From positions 1 through 64,000 of the forward strand of contig NZ_JAKTTI010000019.1 of the NCBI RefSeq assembly GCF_022427965.1: a stretch of 64,000 bases of DNA, given 5' to 3'. The DNA is from Fredinandcohnia quinoae (GTDB lineage Bacteria; Bacillota; Bacilli; Bacillales; Bacillaceae_L). The notes under the pieces were generated by a model, which was not told where the DNA came from, did not search any database, and saw nothing but the letters and a program-made list of their open reading frames with translations. A program made the position numbers and the translations under genes. Positions 29,508-37,790 of the stretch are shown in pieces; within the stretch, counting starts at the first letter, position 1; every line of letters begins with the position of its first letter.

Positions 29508-29738
29508 TTTGAAAACCTCCTTTGATGGTAGGCTTTCCTAAATTGCCGAGAATCATGAAATATATTGAGTGATTTCTTTTTTTACTAGATTTTTAGGATA
29601 AAAACGTGTAATTTCGGGGGTTTATTTTAAAAACTATTAAAAAAATATAAAATATGATATATTACTGTTTGAAAAACTTGTTTTTTGGTTAATCTAGTGA
29701 TGTAATTACTTATACCACCAGTTTAATAGGAGGGGGAA

Positions 29739-29777
29739 ATGCAACTAAATCTTGCCAACCTATTAAAATCGTGGTAA
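29739..29777 (+). CDS. putative 12-residue leader peptide ahead of the HU gene
   Basis: AGGAGGGGG is followed after a few bases by an ATG and the short frame MQLNLANLLKSW, ending 37 bases before the HU start codon. The ribosome site is as strong as any in the window, so ribosomes should load here. The region 29508-29814 holds otherwise only AT-rich promoter-like sequence. In B. subtilis ribosome binding in the hbs leader is known to protect the mRNA, so this may be a stand-by or leader ORF. The peptide itself is not a known family. Confidence 0.45.
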   Translation: MQLNLANLLKSW

Positions 29778-29814
29778 AAAGAATATGTGTTAAAATGGAG
29801 AGGAGAATAATAAC

Positions 29815-30093
29815 ATGAACAAAACAGAACTAATCAGTGCAGTTGCTGAAAGCGCAGAACTTTCTAAAAAGGATGCTACTAAAGCTGTAGATGCAGTTTT
29901 TGAAGCTCTTCAAAATGCATTAAGTAATGGCGATAAAGTACAATTAATCGGTTTCGGTAACTTCGAAGTACGTGAGCGTGCTGCTCGTAAAGGTCGTAAC
30001 CCACAAACTGGTGAAGAAATTGAAATCGCAGCAAGCAAAGTACCAGCTTTCAAACCTGGTAAAGCACTTAAAGACGCAGTTTCAGGCAAATAA
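29815..30093 (+). CDS. hbs: DNA-binding protein HU
   Basis: 92 residues, the usual length of HBsu, with the conserved DNA-binding arm around [20 protein letters not shown] and the ending [14 protein letters not shown]. It is the main nucleoid protein, binding and bending DNA as a dimer. The ribosome site is GGAGAGG. Codon use is biased as in highly expressed genes. A strong terminator follows and, behind it, a 52-bp tandem array. Confidence 0.97.
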   Translation: MNKTELISAVAESAELSKKDATKAVDAVFEALQNALSNGDKVQLIGFGNFEVRERAARKGRNPQTGEEIEIAASKVPAFKPGKALKDAVSGK

Positions 30094-30124
30094 TAACTTT
30101 GTACATAGAACTGTGTCGATTAAT

Positions 30125-30153
30125 GCCCTTCAGACAATCTGAAGGGCTTTTTC
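30125..30153 (+). terminator. terminator of hbs
   Basis: GCCCTTCAGA and TCTGAAGGGC form a perfect 10-bp stem with a three-base loop, followed by T-rich sequence. Confidence 0.95.
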
Positions 30154-30198
30154 AATTTTTGTAGGTATAGGTGATGTTCAAGTTATTACTGAGTGAGA

Positions 30199-30540
30199 TT
30201 GTGGAGTGGAAGCGGGAAATCCCATCACGGAATGTAAAAAACTGGAGTATGGTGATGCGCAAATGTGCGAATCCCATCACAGAATGTAAAAAATTGGTGT
30301 GTGGTGATGCGCAAATGCACGTATCCCCTCATGGAATGTAAAAAACTGGTGAGTGGTGATGTGCAAATGCACGAATCCCCTCACGGAATGTAAAAAACTG
30401 GTGAGTGGTGATGCGCAAATGCACGAATCCCCTCACGGAATGTAAAAAACTGGTGTGTGGTGATGCGCAAATGTGCGAATCCCATCACAGAATGTAAAAA
30501 ATTGGTGTATGGTGATGCGCAAGTGCTCGAATCCCCTCAC
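30199..30540. repeat. 52-bp tandem repeat array, 6.5 units
   Basis: GGTGATG begins at 30251, 30303, 30355, 30407, 30459 and 30511, giving an exact 52-bp period, with a degenerate half unit before. Each unit carries the block GATGCGCAAATGCACGAATC, then CCCATCAC or CCCCTCAC, then GAATGTAAAAAACTGG. GTGATG and CATCAC can pair in two of the units. The block joins GCGCAAAT and ATGCACGA, the two core forms of the 20-bp arrays elsewhere in the window. No open frame spans the array. The rest of 30094-30649 holds the hbs terminator and the promoter region of the next gene. Confidence 0.93.
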
Positions 30541-30649
30541 TAGTCGGGGGAGCATGCACAAAAACAGGATTTCTTTAATATCTTCCAGTTTGCCTCAAAC
30601 GAAATCTCGTGTAAAATAAATACCATGTTAACGTAAGGTTGTGGATTTT

Positions 30650-30838
30650 ATGGATAAGAGGATTAATTGCCTAAAATGCAAATACTTTTACACCACCTGG
30701 GATCCCAAATTTCCAAGGGGATGTAAGGCATTTAACTTTAAAACACATACAATGCCCTCAATGACTGTGCAACAATCCTCGGGTTCACCATGTATGAAAT
30801 TTGAGGAAAAGAAACCCTCCCAACAAGTAAAGAGGTGA
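30650..30838 (+). CDS. small cysteine-containing protein, unknown
   Basis: 62 residues from the ATG at 30650. It holds four cysteines: CLKCKYFY near the N-terminus, then one in RGCKAF and one in SPCMKFEE. The spacing CxxC...C...C suggests a small metal-binding fold. The stop codon lies inside the ribosome site of ywdI (AGAGGTGA), so the two genes are coupled. I recall close relatives in this location in other Bacillaceae, often given unclear names. No function can be assigned. Confidence 0.65.
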   Translation: MDKRINCLKCKYFYTTWDPKFPRGCKAFNFKTHTMPSMTVQQSSGSPCMKFEEKKPSQQVKR

Positions 30839-30843
30839 CATAT

Positions 30844-31140
30844 ATGAATATTTCGGTAGCTAAAATTATCGACAAAATGATAGCAGAACTGCAGCAAGCA
30901 AAAGTTGAAGGAAATTACCTAAAAGTTAAAGAGCATTTCATGGCCGTTCGAACTCTATGTGACCTCGTATTGGATGAAAATCATTCAGAATACACAGAGA
31001 ATCGACAAACACCAACTGTGTCTCCAATGCAGTTAACTTCAGTCCCCTCAATACCACAAGTAGCACCAATTTCCAATTTACCGAATAGCACAAAACTAGT
31101 GGAAGACGATGCGAACGGTGACTCACTCTTTGATTTTTAA
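30844..31140 (+). CDS. ywdI: YwdI-like protein (DUF5327)
   Basis: 98 residues from the ATG at 30844, preceded by AGAGG. The N-terminal half looks helical (KIIDKMIAELQQAKVEG), the middle is rich in proline and serine, and the tail GDSLFDF is the conserved ending of YwdI proteins. In B. subtilis ywdI lies next to ung. Here a small cysteine-containing gene occupies that side. Function unknown; the acidic, phenylalanine-containing tail looks like a protein-docking motif. Confidence 0.7.
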   Translation: MNISVAKIIDKMIAELQQAKVEGNYLKVKEHFMAVRTLCDLVLDENHSEYTENRQTPTVSPMQLTSVPSIPQVAPISNLPNSTKLVEDDANGDSLFDF

Positions 31141-31245
31141 TGATTGTTAAGAGGTTGTTGTGTCAGAATAGCATTTCATATTAATCTTGAATATTCTCCT
31201 TCACTTTTAGCAACGTTAAGGGTATAAAAAGTTGGAGGTGGAAGA

Positions 31246-31560
31246 ATGTCAGGAATATCTTGGGGTGGCTATGGGACAAATAATCGAGTCATACCGATTG
31301 GGTCTGTTGAAGATGAAGACAATACTGATATGAAATTAAATGAGGATCGATATGAGGTTTTTGTAAATGGTGATTTTGCTGGTCAAAAAACATTACGCAA
31401 TCAAAGTGACAGTGTCACAGATGTAGACGATTTTTTAAGAAAAGAAGGTTTAACATCATTTACAACCAATTTGGACGGGGACCATTACCAAATTGAAGCG
31501 GAAAATGACGAAGGAGCAAAAATCAAAGCTGCACTTGAGGTCTACTTTCAAAATCGGTAA
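31246..31560 (+). CDS. conserved hypothetical protein
   Basis: 104 residues with GGAGGTGG ahead of the ATG. The protein is acidic and has no signal peptide or membrane helix. Its middle reads like a small beta-rich domain (YEVFVNGDFAGQKTLRNQ). I do not recognise a family, although the strong ribosome site and the hairpin after the stop support a real gene. It is convergent with the pxp operon. Confidence 0.6.
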   Translation: MSGISWGGYGTNNRVIPIGSVEDEDNTDMKLNEDRYEVFVNGDFAGQKTLRNQSDSVTDVDDFLRKEGLTSFTTNLDGDHYQIEAENDEGAKIKAALEVYFQNR

Positions 31561-31566
31561 CCAGAA

Positions 31567-31593
31567 CCCCAATGGTTTCAAGCGCCATTGGGG
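31567..31593. terminator. hairpin between convergent genes
   Basis: CCCCAATGG (31567-31575) and CCATTGGGG (31585-31593) form a perfect 9-bp stem. There is no T run on either side, so it may be a weak terminator or a 3' stabiliser. Confidence 0.55.
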
Positions 31594-31610
31594 ACAATGA
31601 TGTGAGTATG

Positions 31611-32540
31611 TTAAGCCATTTGTAAGGCTTTGAGAAATTGTTCGCGTCTATGGATGAGTTCATGTGCTTTGTTGATTGTACAGGCTTCAAATTGAATAGT
31701 CCCACCAGTTGGGAGTTGTGCAATTTTATACATGTCCACTGAGATCACATTAGCTATTCGGGTGTAGCCCCCTGTCGTTTGGCGATCTGATAAAAGTATA
31801 ATCGGTTCACCGTTACTGGGAACCTGTATGCCGCCAAGAGGTATTGCATCTGAGGCTATATCAGCCTGATTAATATGCTTCAAAGGAGTTGGGCCTTTTA
31901 AACGGTATCCCATTCTGTCACCTTGTATAACCACATATGAATCTGATAAAAAATATTGAATCGATTCATTCGTAAAAAGGTGATTATGTGGACCAAGAAT
32001 GGTTCGGATCGTAACACACCTTTCAAATCTCGGGATCCACTCCTGATTTATCCCAATCCGTTTGTAGTTCCTTGTTTCAATACCGTCCAACACATCCCCT
32101 ACTGCAATCTCCGTTCCAAGCTTTGCCTTTTGAAAAAATGACTTGCTCCCCAATACTTCTGGAATGGTAAATCCCCCGGAAACTGCTAAATATGCTCGAA
32201 CCCCTGACGTTGGCCTCCCAAAGCGAATGACATCCCCTTTTTGAACAACAAAGCTCCTCCAAAGTGGAGCGGGAGTATCATTTACTGTAAGACCTAGGTC
32301 AGCACCACAAACGGCAATTAATAATGAATCGGCCTCCACAGCTAATTCAGGTCCTATCATCGTGACCTCTAGGCAAGCTTCGTCTCGTCGGTTTCCAACT
32401 AATATATTTGCAATCTGACATGAATAAGTATCCATCGCCCCGCCTGTTACAACACCGAAGCGTTGATAACCGTATCTACCTAAGTCCTGATATGTCGTAT
32501 ATAGCCCTTTTTTAACAACCTTAAAAAGTGGGTACCCCAT
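31611..32540 (-). CDS. pxpC: 5-oxoprolinase subunit C (PxpC/KipA)
   Basis: 309 residues of the biotin-dependent carboxyltransferase-like family (AHS2 domain). Visible family motifs are TYQDLGRYGYQRFGV and GGAMD near the N-terminus, and QTTGGYTRIANV in the C-terminal half. With PxpA and PxpB it forms the ATP-dependent enzyme that opens 5-oxoproline to glutamate. The ATG at 32540 has AGGGG six bases ahead; an ATG at 32546 overlaps the pxpA stop as ATGA and is also possible. It is the last gene of the pxpBAC operon on this strand. Confidence 0.9.
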   Translation of the reverse strand: MGYPLFKVVKKGLYTTYQDLGRYGYQRFGVVTGGAMDTYSCQIANILVGNRRDEACLEVTMIGPELAVEADSLLIAVCGADLGLTVNDTPAPLWRSFVVQKGDVIRFGRPTSGVRAYLAVSGGFTIPEVLGSKSFFQKAKLGTEIAVGDVLDGIETRNYKRIGINQEWIPRFERCVTIRTILGPHNHLFTNESIQYFLSDSYVVIQGDRMGYRLKGPTPLKHINQADIASDAIPLGGIQVPSNGEPIILLSDRQTTGGYTRIANVISVDMYKIAQLPTGGTIQFEACTINKAHELIHRREQFLKALQMA

Positions 32541-32542
32541 TT

Positions 32543-33304
32543 TCATCCCCTACTTGCTTTTATATGAAATCCTTCTTTGACTAACATCTCTCTCAATGCT
32601 TTTACAAATAAGATAGCTTGCTCATTATCACCATGGACACAAATCGATTCGGCTTTAATGGGGATTGTTGCCCCACATACAGTCTGCACAGTTCCATTTG
32701 TCAGCATTTGCAATACTTGATGAGTGGCCTTCTCAGGATCATGAATGACTGAGTTTTTTTCGGTTCTCGGAGTAAGTGTGCCGTCAAGTTGATAGGTTCG
32801 GTCTGCAAACACCTCAGATACCGTTCGTAGCCCAGCTTTATCTCCGGCTTCAATCATTTTACTGCCGGCTAATCCATAATAGAGGAGTGTGGAATCAAAA
32901 CTTCGAGTCGCATTTGCAATTGCTTCAGCAATCGTACTATCAATTGCGGCAATATTGTACAATGCCCCATGTGGTTTGACATGATGGAGCAATACATCGT
33001 TAGCCCGGCAAAATGCAGATAGTGCCCCAAGCTGATATAGTACTAAATCATATACATCTGAAGGAGATACTGTCATATTTCGTCTTCCAAACCCTACTAA
33101 ATCCTGAAAACCAGGGTGTGCGCCAACAGCAACTCTATAATCCTTGGCAATCTTGACCGTTTTTTGCATAACGTGAGGGTCTCCAGCATGGAAACCACAT
33201 GCAATATTGGCACTTGTAATATATTGAAGGACTTGTTTGTCATTCCCAATTTTATACGCACCAAAGCTTTCACCTAAATCACAATTTAAATCAATTGTTT
33301 TCAT
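32543..33304 (-). CDS. pxpA: 5-oxoprolinase subunit A (PxpA, LamB/YcsF family)
   Basis: 253 residues. The N-terminus IDLNCDLGESFG and ACGFHAGDP are signature blocks of the LamB/YcsF family, as are VGAHPGFQD and VKPHGALYN. The histidines and aspartates in these blocks form the active site. It acts together with PxpB and PxpC on 5-oxoproline, a damage product of glutamine. The start ATG overlaps the stop of pxpB (ATGA), so expression is coupled. Confidence 0.93.
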   Translation of the reverse strand: MKTIDLNCDLGESFGAYKIGNDKQVLQYITSANIACGFHAGDPHVMQKTVKIAKDYRVAVGAHPGFQDLVGFGRRNMTVSPSDVYDLVLYQLGALSAFCRANDVLLHHVKPHGALYNIAAIDSTIAEAIANATRSFDSTLLYYGLAGSKMIEAGDKAGLRTVSEVFADRTYQLDGTLTPRTEKNSVIHDPEKATHQVLQMLTNGTVQTVCGATIPIKAESICVHGDNEQAILFVKALREMLVKEGFHIKASRG

Positions 33305-34017
33305 CTAATCACTTCCCGTTCTAGGACATATTGCTGTCGTATTACTGCCTCTTCTATTTCAAAAAACTGCTCTTCATTAATAGGTTTAAATCTTATATAG
33401 TCGCCAGATTTTAACAGGAATGGTGTTGCAAGTGCTGGATCAAATAATCGTACCGGCGTCCTTCCGATTAAATTCCAGCCACCCGGTGATTCAATAGGAT
33501 AGATTCCTGTTTGATCCCCACCGATGCCAACCGAACCCTGTGGGACCTGTAAGCGAGGATTTGCAAGTCTTGGTGTATGAATTTCGGAGCGTAACCCTTT
33601 TAAGTATGGGAAACCGGGTAGAAAACCTATTAAATAGACAAAATACTCCTGTTTACTGTGTAGATCAATAACCCTATCTACAGTCAGATTATTTGAGAGT
33701 GCAACCCGTTCAAGATCCTCCCCATCATAAAAGGTTGGGATATATATAATTTCCTTGCCCATGTCGAGTACACCATCAGAGTCATTGGCACAGATGGCTG
33801 TGATAGATTCATATAATCTTTCATAGGAAATCTGAAGTGGATTATAATAGATCGTAATCGTATTAAATCCCGGAACAAGCTCAAGGACTCCTTTTATCTC
33901 TCTTTCTAAAATTAATCTACTACTGTCAGTTATCCTTTTATGTAATGATTCGGAAATACGATGATCGTAAAAAACTTGAATTGCGCTATCTCCGACAGGT
34001 AAAATCGAAAAGTTCAT
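33301..34017 (-). CDS. pxpB: 5-oxoprolinase subunit B (PxpB/KipI)
   Basis: 238 residues of the AHS1 family. Typical blocks are PVGDSAIQVFYD at the N-terminus, LIGFLPGFPYLKGL and GSVGIGGDQTGIYPIESPGG. In B. subtilis the same protein was first described as KipI, an inhibitor of the sporulation kinase KinA. The complete pxpBAC operon here makes 5-oxoproline cleavage the primary role. The start at 34017 has AGGGTG ahead; the frame opens at GTG 34026, inside that site. Confidence 0.9.
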   Translation of the reverse strand: MNFSILPVGDSAIQVFYDHRISESLHKRITDSSRLILEREIKGVLELVPGFNTITIYYNPLQISYERLYESITAICANDSDGVLDMGKEIIYIPTFYDGEDLERVALSNNLTVDRVIDLHSKQEYFVYLIGFLPGFPYLKGLRSEIHTPRLANPRLQVPQGSVGIGGDQTGIYPIESPGGWNLIGRTPVRLFDPALATPFLLKSGDYIRFKPINEEQFFEIEEAVIRQQYVLEREVIR

Positions 34018-34111
34018 ATGTATCACCCTGTTATCTGACTTAACTTGACTATATCATATATAGAATATGGTAGAATATATAAAAACCACCGTAAAGATAG
34101 GAGAAATGAAC

Positions 34112-34483
34112 ATGAAGTTGTTTTTAATTTTAGGAGCGATAAATGCCTTTTTAGCAGTTGCACTTGGAGCCTTTGGAGCACATGGATTAGAAGGGAAGAT
34201 TACTGAGAAGTATTTAAAAGTATGGCAAACTGGGGTTCAATATCAAATGTTCCATGCCATCGGCTTATTTGTAATCGCATTTCTAGTAGATAAGTTTCCA
34301 CAATCGAATCAATTCTCCGCTGCAGGCTGGAGCATGTTCATAGGCGTTATTTTATTTTCAGGAAGCCTGTACGTGTTAAGTACAACAGGAATTAAAGTAT
34401 TAGGAGCGATTACACCACTTGGAGGGGTAGCTTTTTTAATAGGATGGGTACTTTTAATCGTTGGTACTGTAAAAGCATTATAG
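34112..34483 (+). CDS. ywdK: DUF423 membrane protein (YwdK)
   Basis: 123 residues with four predicted helices and the DUF423 signature LGAFGAHGLEG near the N-terminus, followed by WQTGVQYQMFHA. The start at 34112 follows GGAG by 8 bases. Function unknown; the family is widespread in bacteria as a small inner-membrane protein. The position before gerQ matches the ywdK-ywdL order of B. subtilis. Confidence 0.9.
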   Translation: MKLFLILGAINAFLAVALGAFGAHGLEGKITEKYLKVWQTGVQYQMFHAIGLFVIAFLVDKFPQSNQFSAAGWSMFIGVILFSGSLYVLSTTGIKVLGAITPLGGVAFLIGWVLLIVGTVKAL

Positions 34484-34486
34484 GAA

Positions 34487-34510
34487 AAGGAGTGTCAATT
34501 GACACTCCTT
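34487..34510. terminator. perfect 24-bp palindrome between ywdK and gerQ
   Basis: AAGGAGTGTCAA and TTGACACTCCTT join without spacer into a perfect palindrome between two convergent genes. It probably ends both transcripts, although the T runs are short. Confidence 0.7.
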
Positions 34511-34519
34511 AGTTCTTAT

Positions 34520-35020
34520 CTATCGTGGTGGGTACTGTACCATTCCTTGAAGTCCAGATCCGAATTGTGCTTGATACTCAATTTCTTCAGGGAATGTAAT
34601 GTAATCTAAGTAGACCATCAATAATAAATAGCGCATGCCAGTTTGTGGATCACTTAAAATAATATGGTCACGCCCTGCAGCCTCGATAATACCTTTGAAT
34701 ACCTTTTGAGCATTGCCTTCAAAGGTCATATAAACCGTAGCTGTCTTCCCTTTGTTTAAGCGAAGAATGTTTTCGATAAAGGATTCCTCAATCGGTAGCA
34801 TACCAGGAACTTGGCTTCCTGCTCCACCTGTTGGAAACTGTGGCTGCATTTGTGGTACTTGAAAGCCTGTTTGTGCAGTTTGTTGTTGATAAGGAAATCC
34901 ATATCCAAATTGCTGTCTTGGATCCATATACATTTCGTACGGATTATAGCCTTGAGCACTATATCCGTAAGCAGCGTATGGATTTGCTGTTGAATCCATT
35001 TGATTTTTATCTTTACTCAA
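34520..35020 (-). CDS. gerQ: spore coat protein GerQ
   Basis: 166 residues, starting at TTG 35020 behind GAGGAGGG. The N-terminal half is rich in tyrosine, glutamine, proline and glycine, and the C-terminal half is the conserved GerQ domain (EESFIENILRLNKGKTATVYMTFE). In B. subtilis GerQ is cross-linked into the coat by transglutaminase and is needed to place CwlJ. The cwlJ gene lies 27 bases upstream on the same strand, the arrangement known from the Bacillus cereus group. Confidence 0.95.
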   Translation of the reverse strand: MSKDKNQMDSTANPYAAYGYSAQGYNPYEMYMDPRQQFGYGFPYQQQTAQTGFQVPQMQPQFPTGGAGSQVPGMLPIEESFIENILRLNKGKTATVYMTFEGNAQKVFKGIIEAAGRDHIILSDPQTGMRYLLLMVYLDYITFPEEIEYQAQFGSGLQGMVQYPPR

Positions 35021-35047
35021 AATAAACCCTCCTCAGAAAATATAAAG

Positions 35048-35479
35048 TTAAAAAGTTGAATAAACCCCAGGACAATTTTCTTGCGTTGGTGTGTAAAAGC
35101 AATGGGCTTTAAATCGACCAGAATTCCATTGGTTGAACCATTGTGGTGGACAAGCTCCCGATGGTTCAAAAAACCATAATGCAAATTCACCAGGATTGTA
35201 CCGATTCCCTTTTAGAACCTTTCTTGCTAATTCAATTTCTTGTGGGCGAGCACGTTGATAAAAATAGCCCTTTTGAGTTGCTTCAAATCCTCCGGGACTT
35301 TGAAAGACCATTCTTTTAATGGATGTAATATCTTTAAAGTCCAAACAACGAGCTCGTGCCCGATTCACCCCGACATTCCCAACTAAAAGCATTCCCAGCT
35401 TTCCTTCACTTTCGGCTTCCGCACGCATAAGCCGAGCCAGTAACTTAACATCTTCTTCGTTATGTGCAAGAACTGCCAT
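35048..35479 (-). CDS. cwlJ: spore cortex-lytic enzyme CwlJ
   Basis: 143 residues forming a single Hydrolase_2 (SleB-type) domain. Conserved stretches are ARLMRAEAESEGKLGMLLVG, VGNVGVNRA and FALWFFEPSGACPP. There is no signal peptide, as expected because CwlJ is delivered to the coat from the mother cell. It degrades cortex peptidoglycan at germination, including germination triggered by calcium dipicolinate, and depends on GerQ, encoded just downstream. Confidence 0.95.
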   Translation of the reverse strand: MAVLAHNEEDVKLLARLMRAEAESEGKLGMLLVGNVGVNRARARCLDFKDITSIKRMVFQSPGGFEATQKGYFYQRARPQEIELARKVLKGNRYNPGEFALWFFEPSGACPPQWFNQWNSGRFKAHCFYTPTQENCPGVYSTF

Positions 35480-35684
35480 CTTCTCACCTCACTTAAAAAG
35501 CAGACAGTATGAAAAAGTCTCTTTACTAACTTATTGTACGGGTGGAAAATGGGTTCCTCTTTTTTGGGATATTATTAGGTCTTTTTCATGATTAGTGGAA
35601 TGTGTTTTGGGAGGTATTTGTATCCAATAAGAAATGTATGAGGTTGTATGTAGAAATATGACAAGGATACGAAGAAAATCAAAA

Positions 35685-35712
35685 AAGAAGGGATAGTGAA
35701 ATCCCTTCTTAG
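35685..35712 (-). terminator. terminator of hemQ
   Basis: AAGAAGGGAT (35685-35694) and ATCCCTTCTT (35701-35710) form a perfect stem. On the minus strand a T run follows. Confidence 0.9.
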
Positions 35713-35717
35713 TAAAA

Positions 35718-36470
35718 TTAATTGACTTGTAAAAACTGTGAAACCTTTTCTTCTGTTAAAAGATTTCCTACAAAGAAAGATCCGAACTCACCGTAACGAG
35801 CACTTACTTCATCAAAACGCATCTCGTAGACAAGCTTTTTAAATTGGAGGACATCATCTGCAAACAATGTAACGCCCCATTCGTAGTCATCAAAACCTAC
35901 AGAACCAGTAATGATTTGTTTTACCTTCCCTGCATATCCACGACCGATCATACCGTGGCTGCGCATTAAGCCTTGGCGTTCTTCCATTGAAAGCATATAC
36001 CAGTTATCATTTCCATCACGACGCTTGTCCATAGGGTAGAAGCAAACGTGATTTGATTTCGGTAAAATTGGATATAGACGTGCACGCACATGTGGATTTT
36101 GGTACGGATCTTCATCACCGCCACCTGCAATATAGTTGCTCAATTCTACCACTGAAACATATGAAGTAGTAGGAATCGTATATTCAGCAAGCTTTGATTT
36201 ATTAAATTCTGTTTCAATTTCATTTAATTCTTCCATTGTTGGACGAAGGATCATCATCATGAAATCTGCCTTTTGACCAACAATCGTGTATAGTGCATGA
36301 CTACCTTGGTTGTCATTTTGAGTTGTATTCCATTTTTCAACTAAGCCAAGGAATTCATGAATTGCTGCTTGGCGTTCTTCACTAGAAATTGCTTTCCAAG
36401 ATGTCCAGTCCATTGCACGGAAATCATGTAGGCAATACCAGCCATCTAATGTTTGAGCTGCTTCAGCCAT
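35718..36470 (-). CDS. hemQ: coproheme decarboxylase HemQ (chlorite dismutase family)
   Basis: 250 residues. HemQ carries out the last step of the coproporphyrin-dependent heme pathway of Gram-positive bacteria, the oxidative decarboxylation of coproheme to heme b. The catalytic tyrosine lies in [11 protein letters not shown] and the heme-binding histidine in [14 protein letters not shown] lies 9 bases before the ATG. It is divergent from pta, with a consensus FNR-type site in the shared space. The order hemQ-pta is that of B. subtilis ywfI-pta. Confidence 0.95.
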   Translation of the reverse strand: MAEAAQTLDGWYCLHDFRAMDWTSWKAISSEERQAAIHEFLGLVEKWNTTQNDNQGSHALYTIVGQKADFMMMILRPTMEELNEIETEFNKSKLAEYTIPTTSYVSVVELSNYIAGGGDEDPYQNPHVRARLYPILPKSNHVCFYPMDKRRDGNDNWYMLSMEERQGLMRSHGMIGRGYAGKVKQIITGSVGFDDYEWGVTLFADDVLQFKKLVYEMRFDEVSARYGEFGSFFVGNLLTEEKVSQFLQVN

Positions 36471-36564
36471 TAAAAATCACTCCTATTATTTATTAAGTAT
36501 GTACATTCATCACTACTATAACATAGTTTCTCCTATACCAATGTGGATAAACATTAGACAATTT

Positions 36565-36580
36565 TGTGACATAGGTCACA
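36565..36580. promoter_or_regulatory. FNR/CRP-type operator between hemQ and pta
   Basis: TGTGACATAGGTCACA fits TGTGA-N6-TCACA, the site of Bacillus Fnr, with both half sites perfect. A TATAAT box at 36598-36603 lies about 25 bp from its centre, suiting activation of a rightward promoter toward pta. Two more TCACA half sites follow near 36640-36655. Confidence 0.65.
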
Positions 36581-36597
36581 TTTTTATTTTTGAGGAT

Positions 36598-36603
36598 TAT
36601 AAT
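36598..36603 (+). promoter_or_regulatory. -10 box of candidate FNR-dependent pta promoter
   Basis: TATAAT occurs without a recognisable -35 box at the proper distance; the FNR-type site takes that place. This is the usual arrangement for an activator-dependent promoter. Confidence 0.4.
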
Positions 36604-36750
36604 AAGGTTTTGTTGGAGAAATTAAGATAGGGTCACAATACTGTCACAAGTTTTTGAGCAGATAGGTTTTTATTTTCATTAAAATGCTTTATTTTAGTAA
36701 AGTGTACATAATGTAGTTTAGTACGGATTACAGCAAGGAGGATTTTAAAA

Positions 36751-37722
36751 GTGAGTGATTTATTTACTGAATTAAAACAAAAGGTTTCTGGGAAGGATCT
36801 TAAAATCGTTTTTCCAGAAGGATTAGATGAGCGTATATTAACGGCTGTTTCTCGTTTAGCTAAAGAGAATGTTCTACTACCAATCGTTGTTGGGAAAACG
36901 GATGATGTTGAAAATAAAGCAAAAGAAATTGGTGTTTCATTAGATGGTGTTGAAATCTATGACCCTTCTACATATGCTGAAATAGATAATCTTGTAACAT
37001 CATTTGTGGAAAGAAGAAAAGGTAAAGTCACTGAAGAGGATGCACGTAAGATCCTACAGGATGAAAACTACTTCGGCACGATGCTAGTGTATGTAGGAAA
37101 AGCACATGGACTTGTAAGTGGTGCGGCCCACTCCACAGCTGACACAGTAAGACCGGCGTTGCAAATTATTAAGACAAAGCAAGGTGTCAAAAAGACATCT
37201 GGTGTGTTCATTATGGTTCGTGAAGATGAAAAATATGTCTTCGCTGATTGTGCGATTAACATTTCTCCAGATAGTCAAGATTTAGCAGAAATTGCAGTTG
37301 AAAGTGCAAGTACGGCTGCTATGTTTGATATTGACCCACGAGTTGCAATGTTAAGCTTCTCAACGAAAGGTTCTGCAAAGTCTGAGGAAACTGAAAAAGT
37401 TGTTAATGCAGTGAAAATTGCCAAAGAATTACGACCAGACCTAGTACTGGATGGAGAATTCCAATTTGATGCAGCATTCGTTCCGTCAGTTGCTGCTAAA
37501 AAAGCACCAGATTCCGTAATTAAGGGCGATGCTAATGTATTTGTATTCCCAAGCCTTGAAGCGGGTAATATCGGCTATAAAATTGCTCAACGCCTTGGTA
37601 ATTTCGAAGCGGTCGGCCCAATTTTACAAGGACTTAATCAACCAGTGAATGACTTGTCCCGCGGCTGTAATGCAGAAGATGTGTACAAGCTTGCTTTGAT
37701 TACTGCGGCCCAAGCTTTGTGA
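36751..37722 (+). CDS. pta: phosphate acetyltransferase
   Basis: 323 residues, beginning at GTG 36751 with AAGGAGG 9 bases ahead. It interconverts acetyl-CoA and acetyl phosphate in overflow and fermentative acetate formation. Family marks include the N-terminal IVFPEGLDERIL, the substrate-site stretch SGAAHSTADTVRPALQII and the C-terminal FPSLEAGNIGYK. The length matches the short bacillar enzymes without regulatory N-terminal domains. The FNR-type site upstream suggests that oxygen limitation influences expression. Confidence 0.96.
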   Translation: MSDLFTELKQKVSGKDLKIVFPEGLDERILTAVSRLAKENVLLPIVVGKTDDVENKAKEIGVSLDGVEIYDPSTYAEIDNLVTSFVERRKGKVTEEDARKILQDENYFGTMLVYVGKAHGLVSGAAHSTADTVRPALQIIKTKQGVKKTSGVFIMVREDEKYVFADCAINISPDSQDLAEIAVESASTAAMFDIDPRVAMLSFSTKGSAKSEETEKVVNAVKIAKELRPDLVLDGEFQFDAAFVPSVAAKKAPDSVIKGDANVFVFPSLEAGNIGYKIAQRLGNFEAVGPILQGLNQPVNDLSRGCNAEDVYKLALITAAQAL

Positions 37723-37732
37723 TTTGTACGAT

Positions 37733-37775
37733 AAGGGATAGCTATGCTTTGTGCATGGCTATCCTTTTGTTTTAG
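37733..37775 (+). terminator. terminator of pta
   Basis: AAGGGATAGC (37733-37742) pairs with GCTATCCTT (37758-37766), with ATG/CAT continuing inside, followed by T-rich sequence. A 20-bp-period array starts 16 bases further on. Confidence 0.85.
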
Positions 37776-37790
37776 TTTTTAGCAAAACTA

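Noticed and set aside
30251-30540. coding repeat protein in the 52-bp array
   Set aside because: 52 is not a multiple of three, so any frame shifts from unit to unit, and no open frame crosses it.
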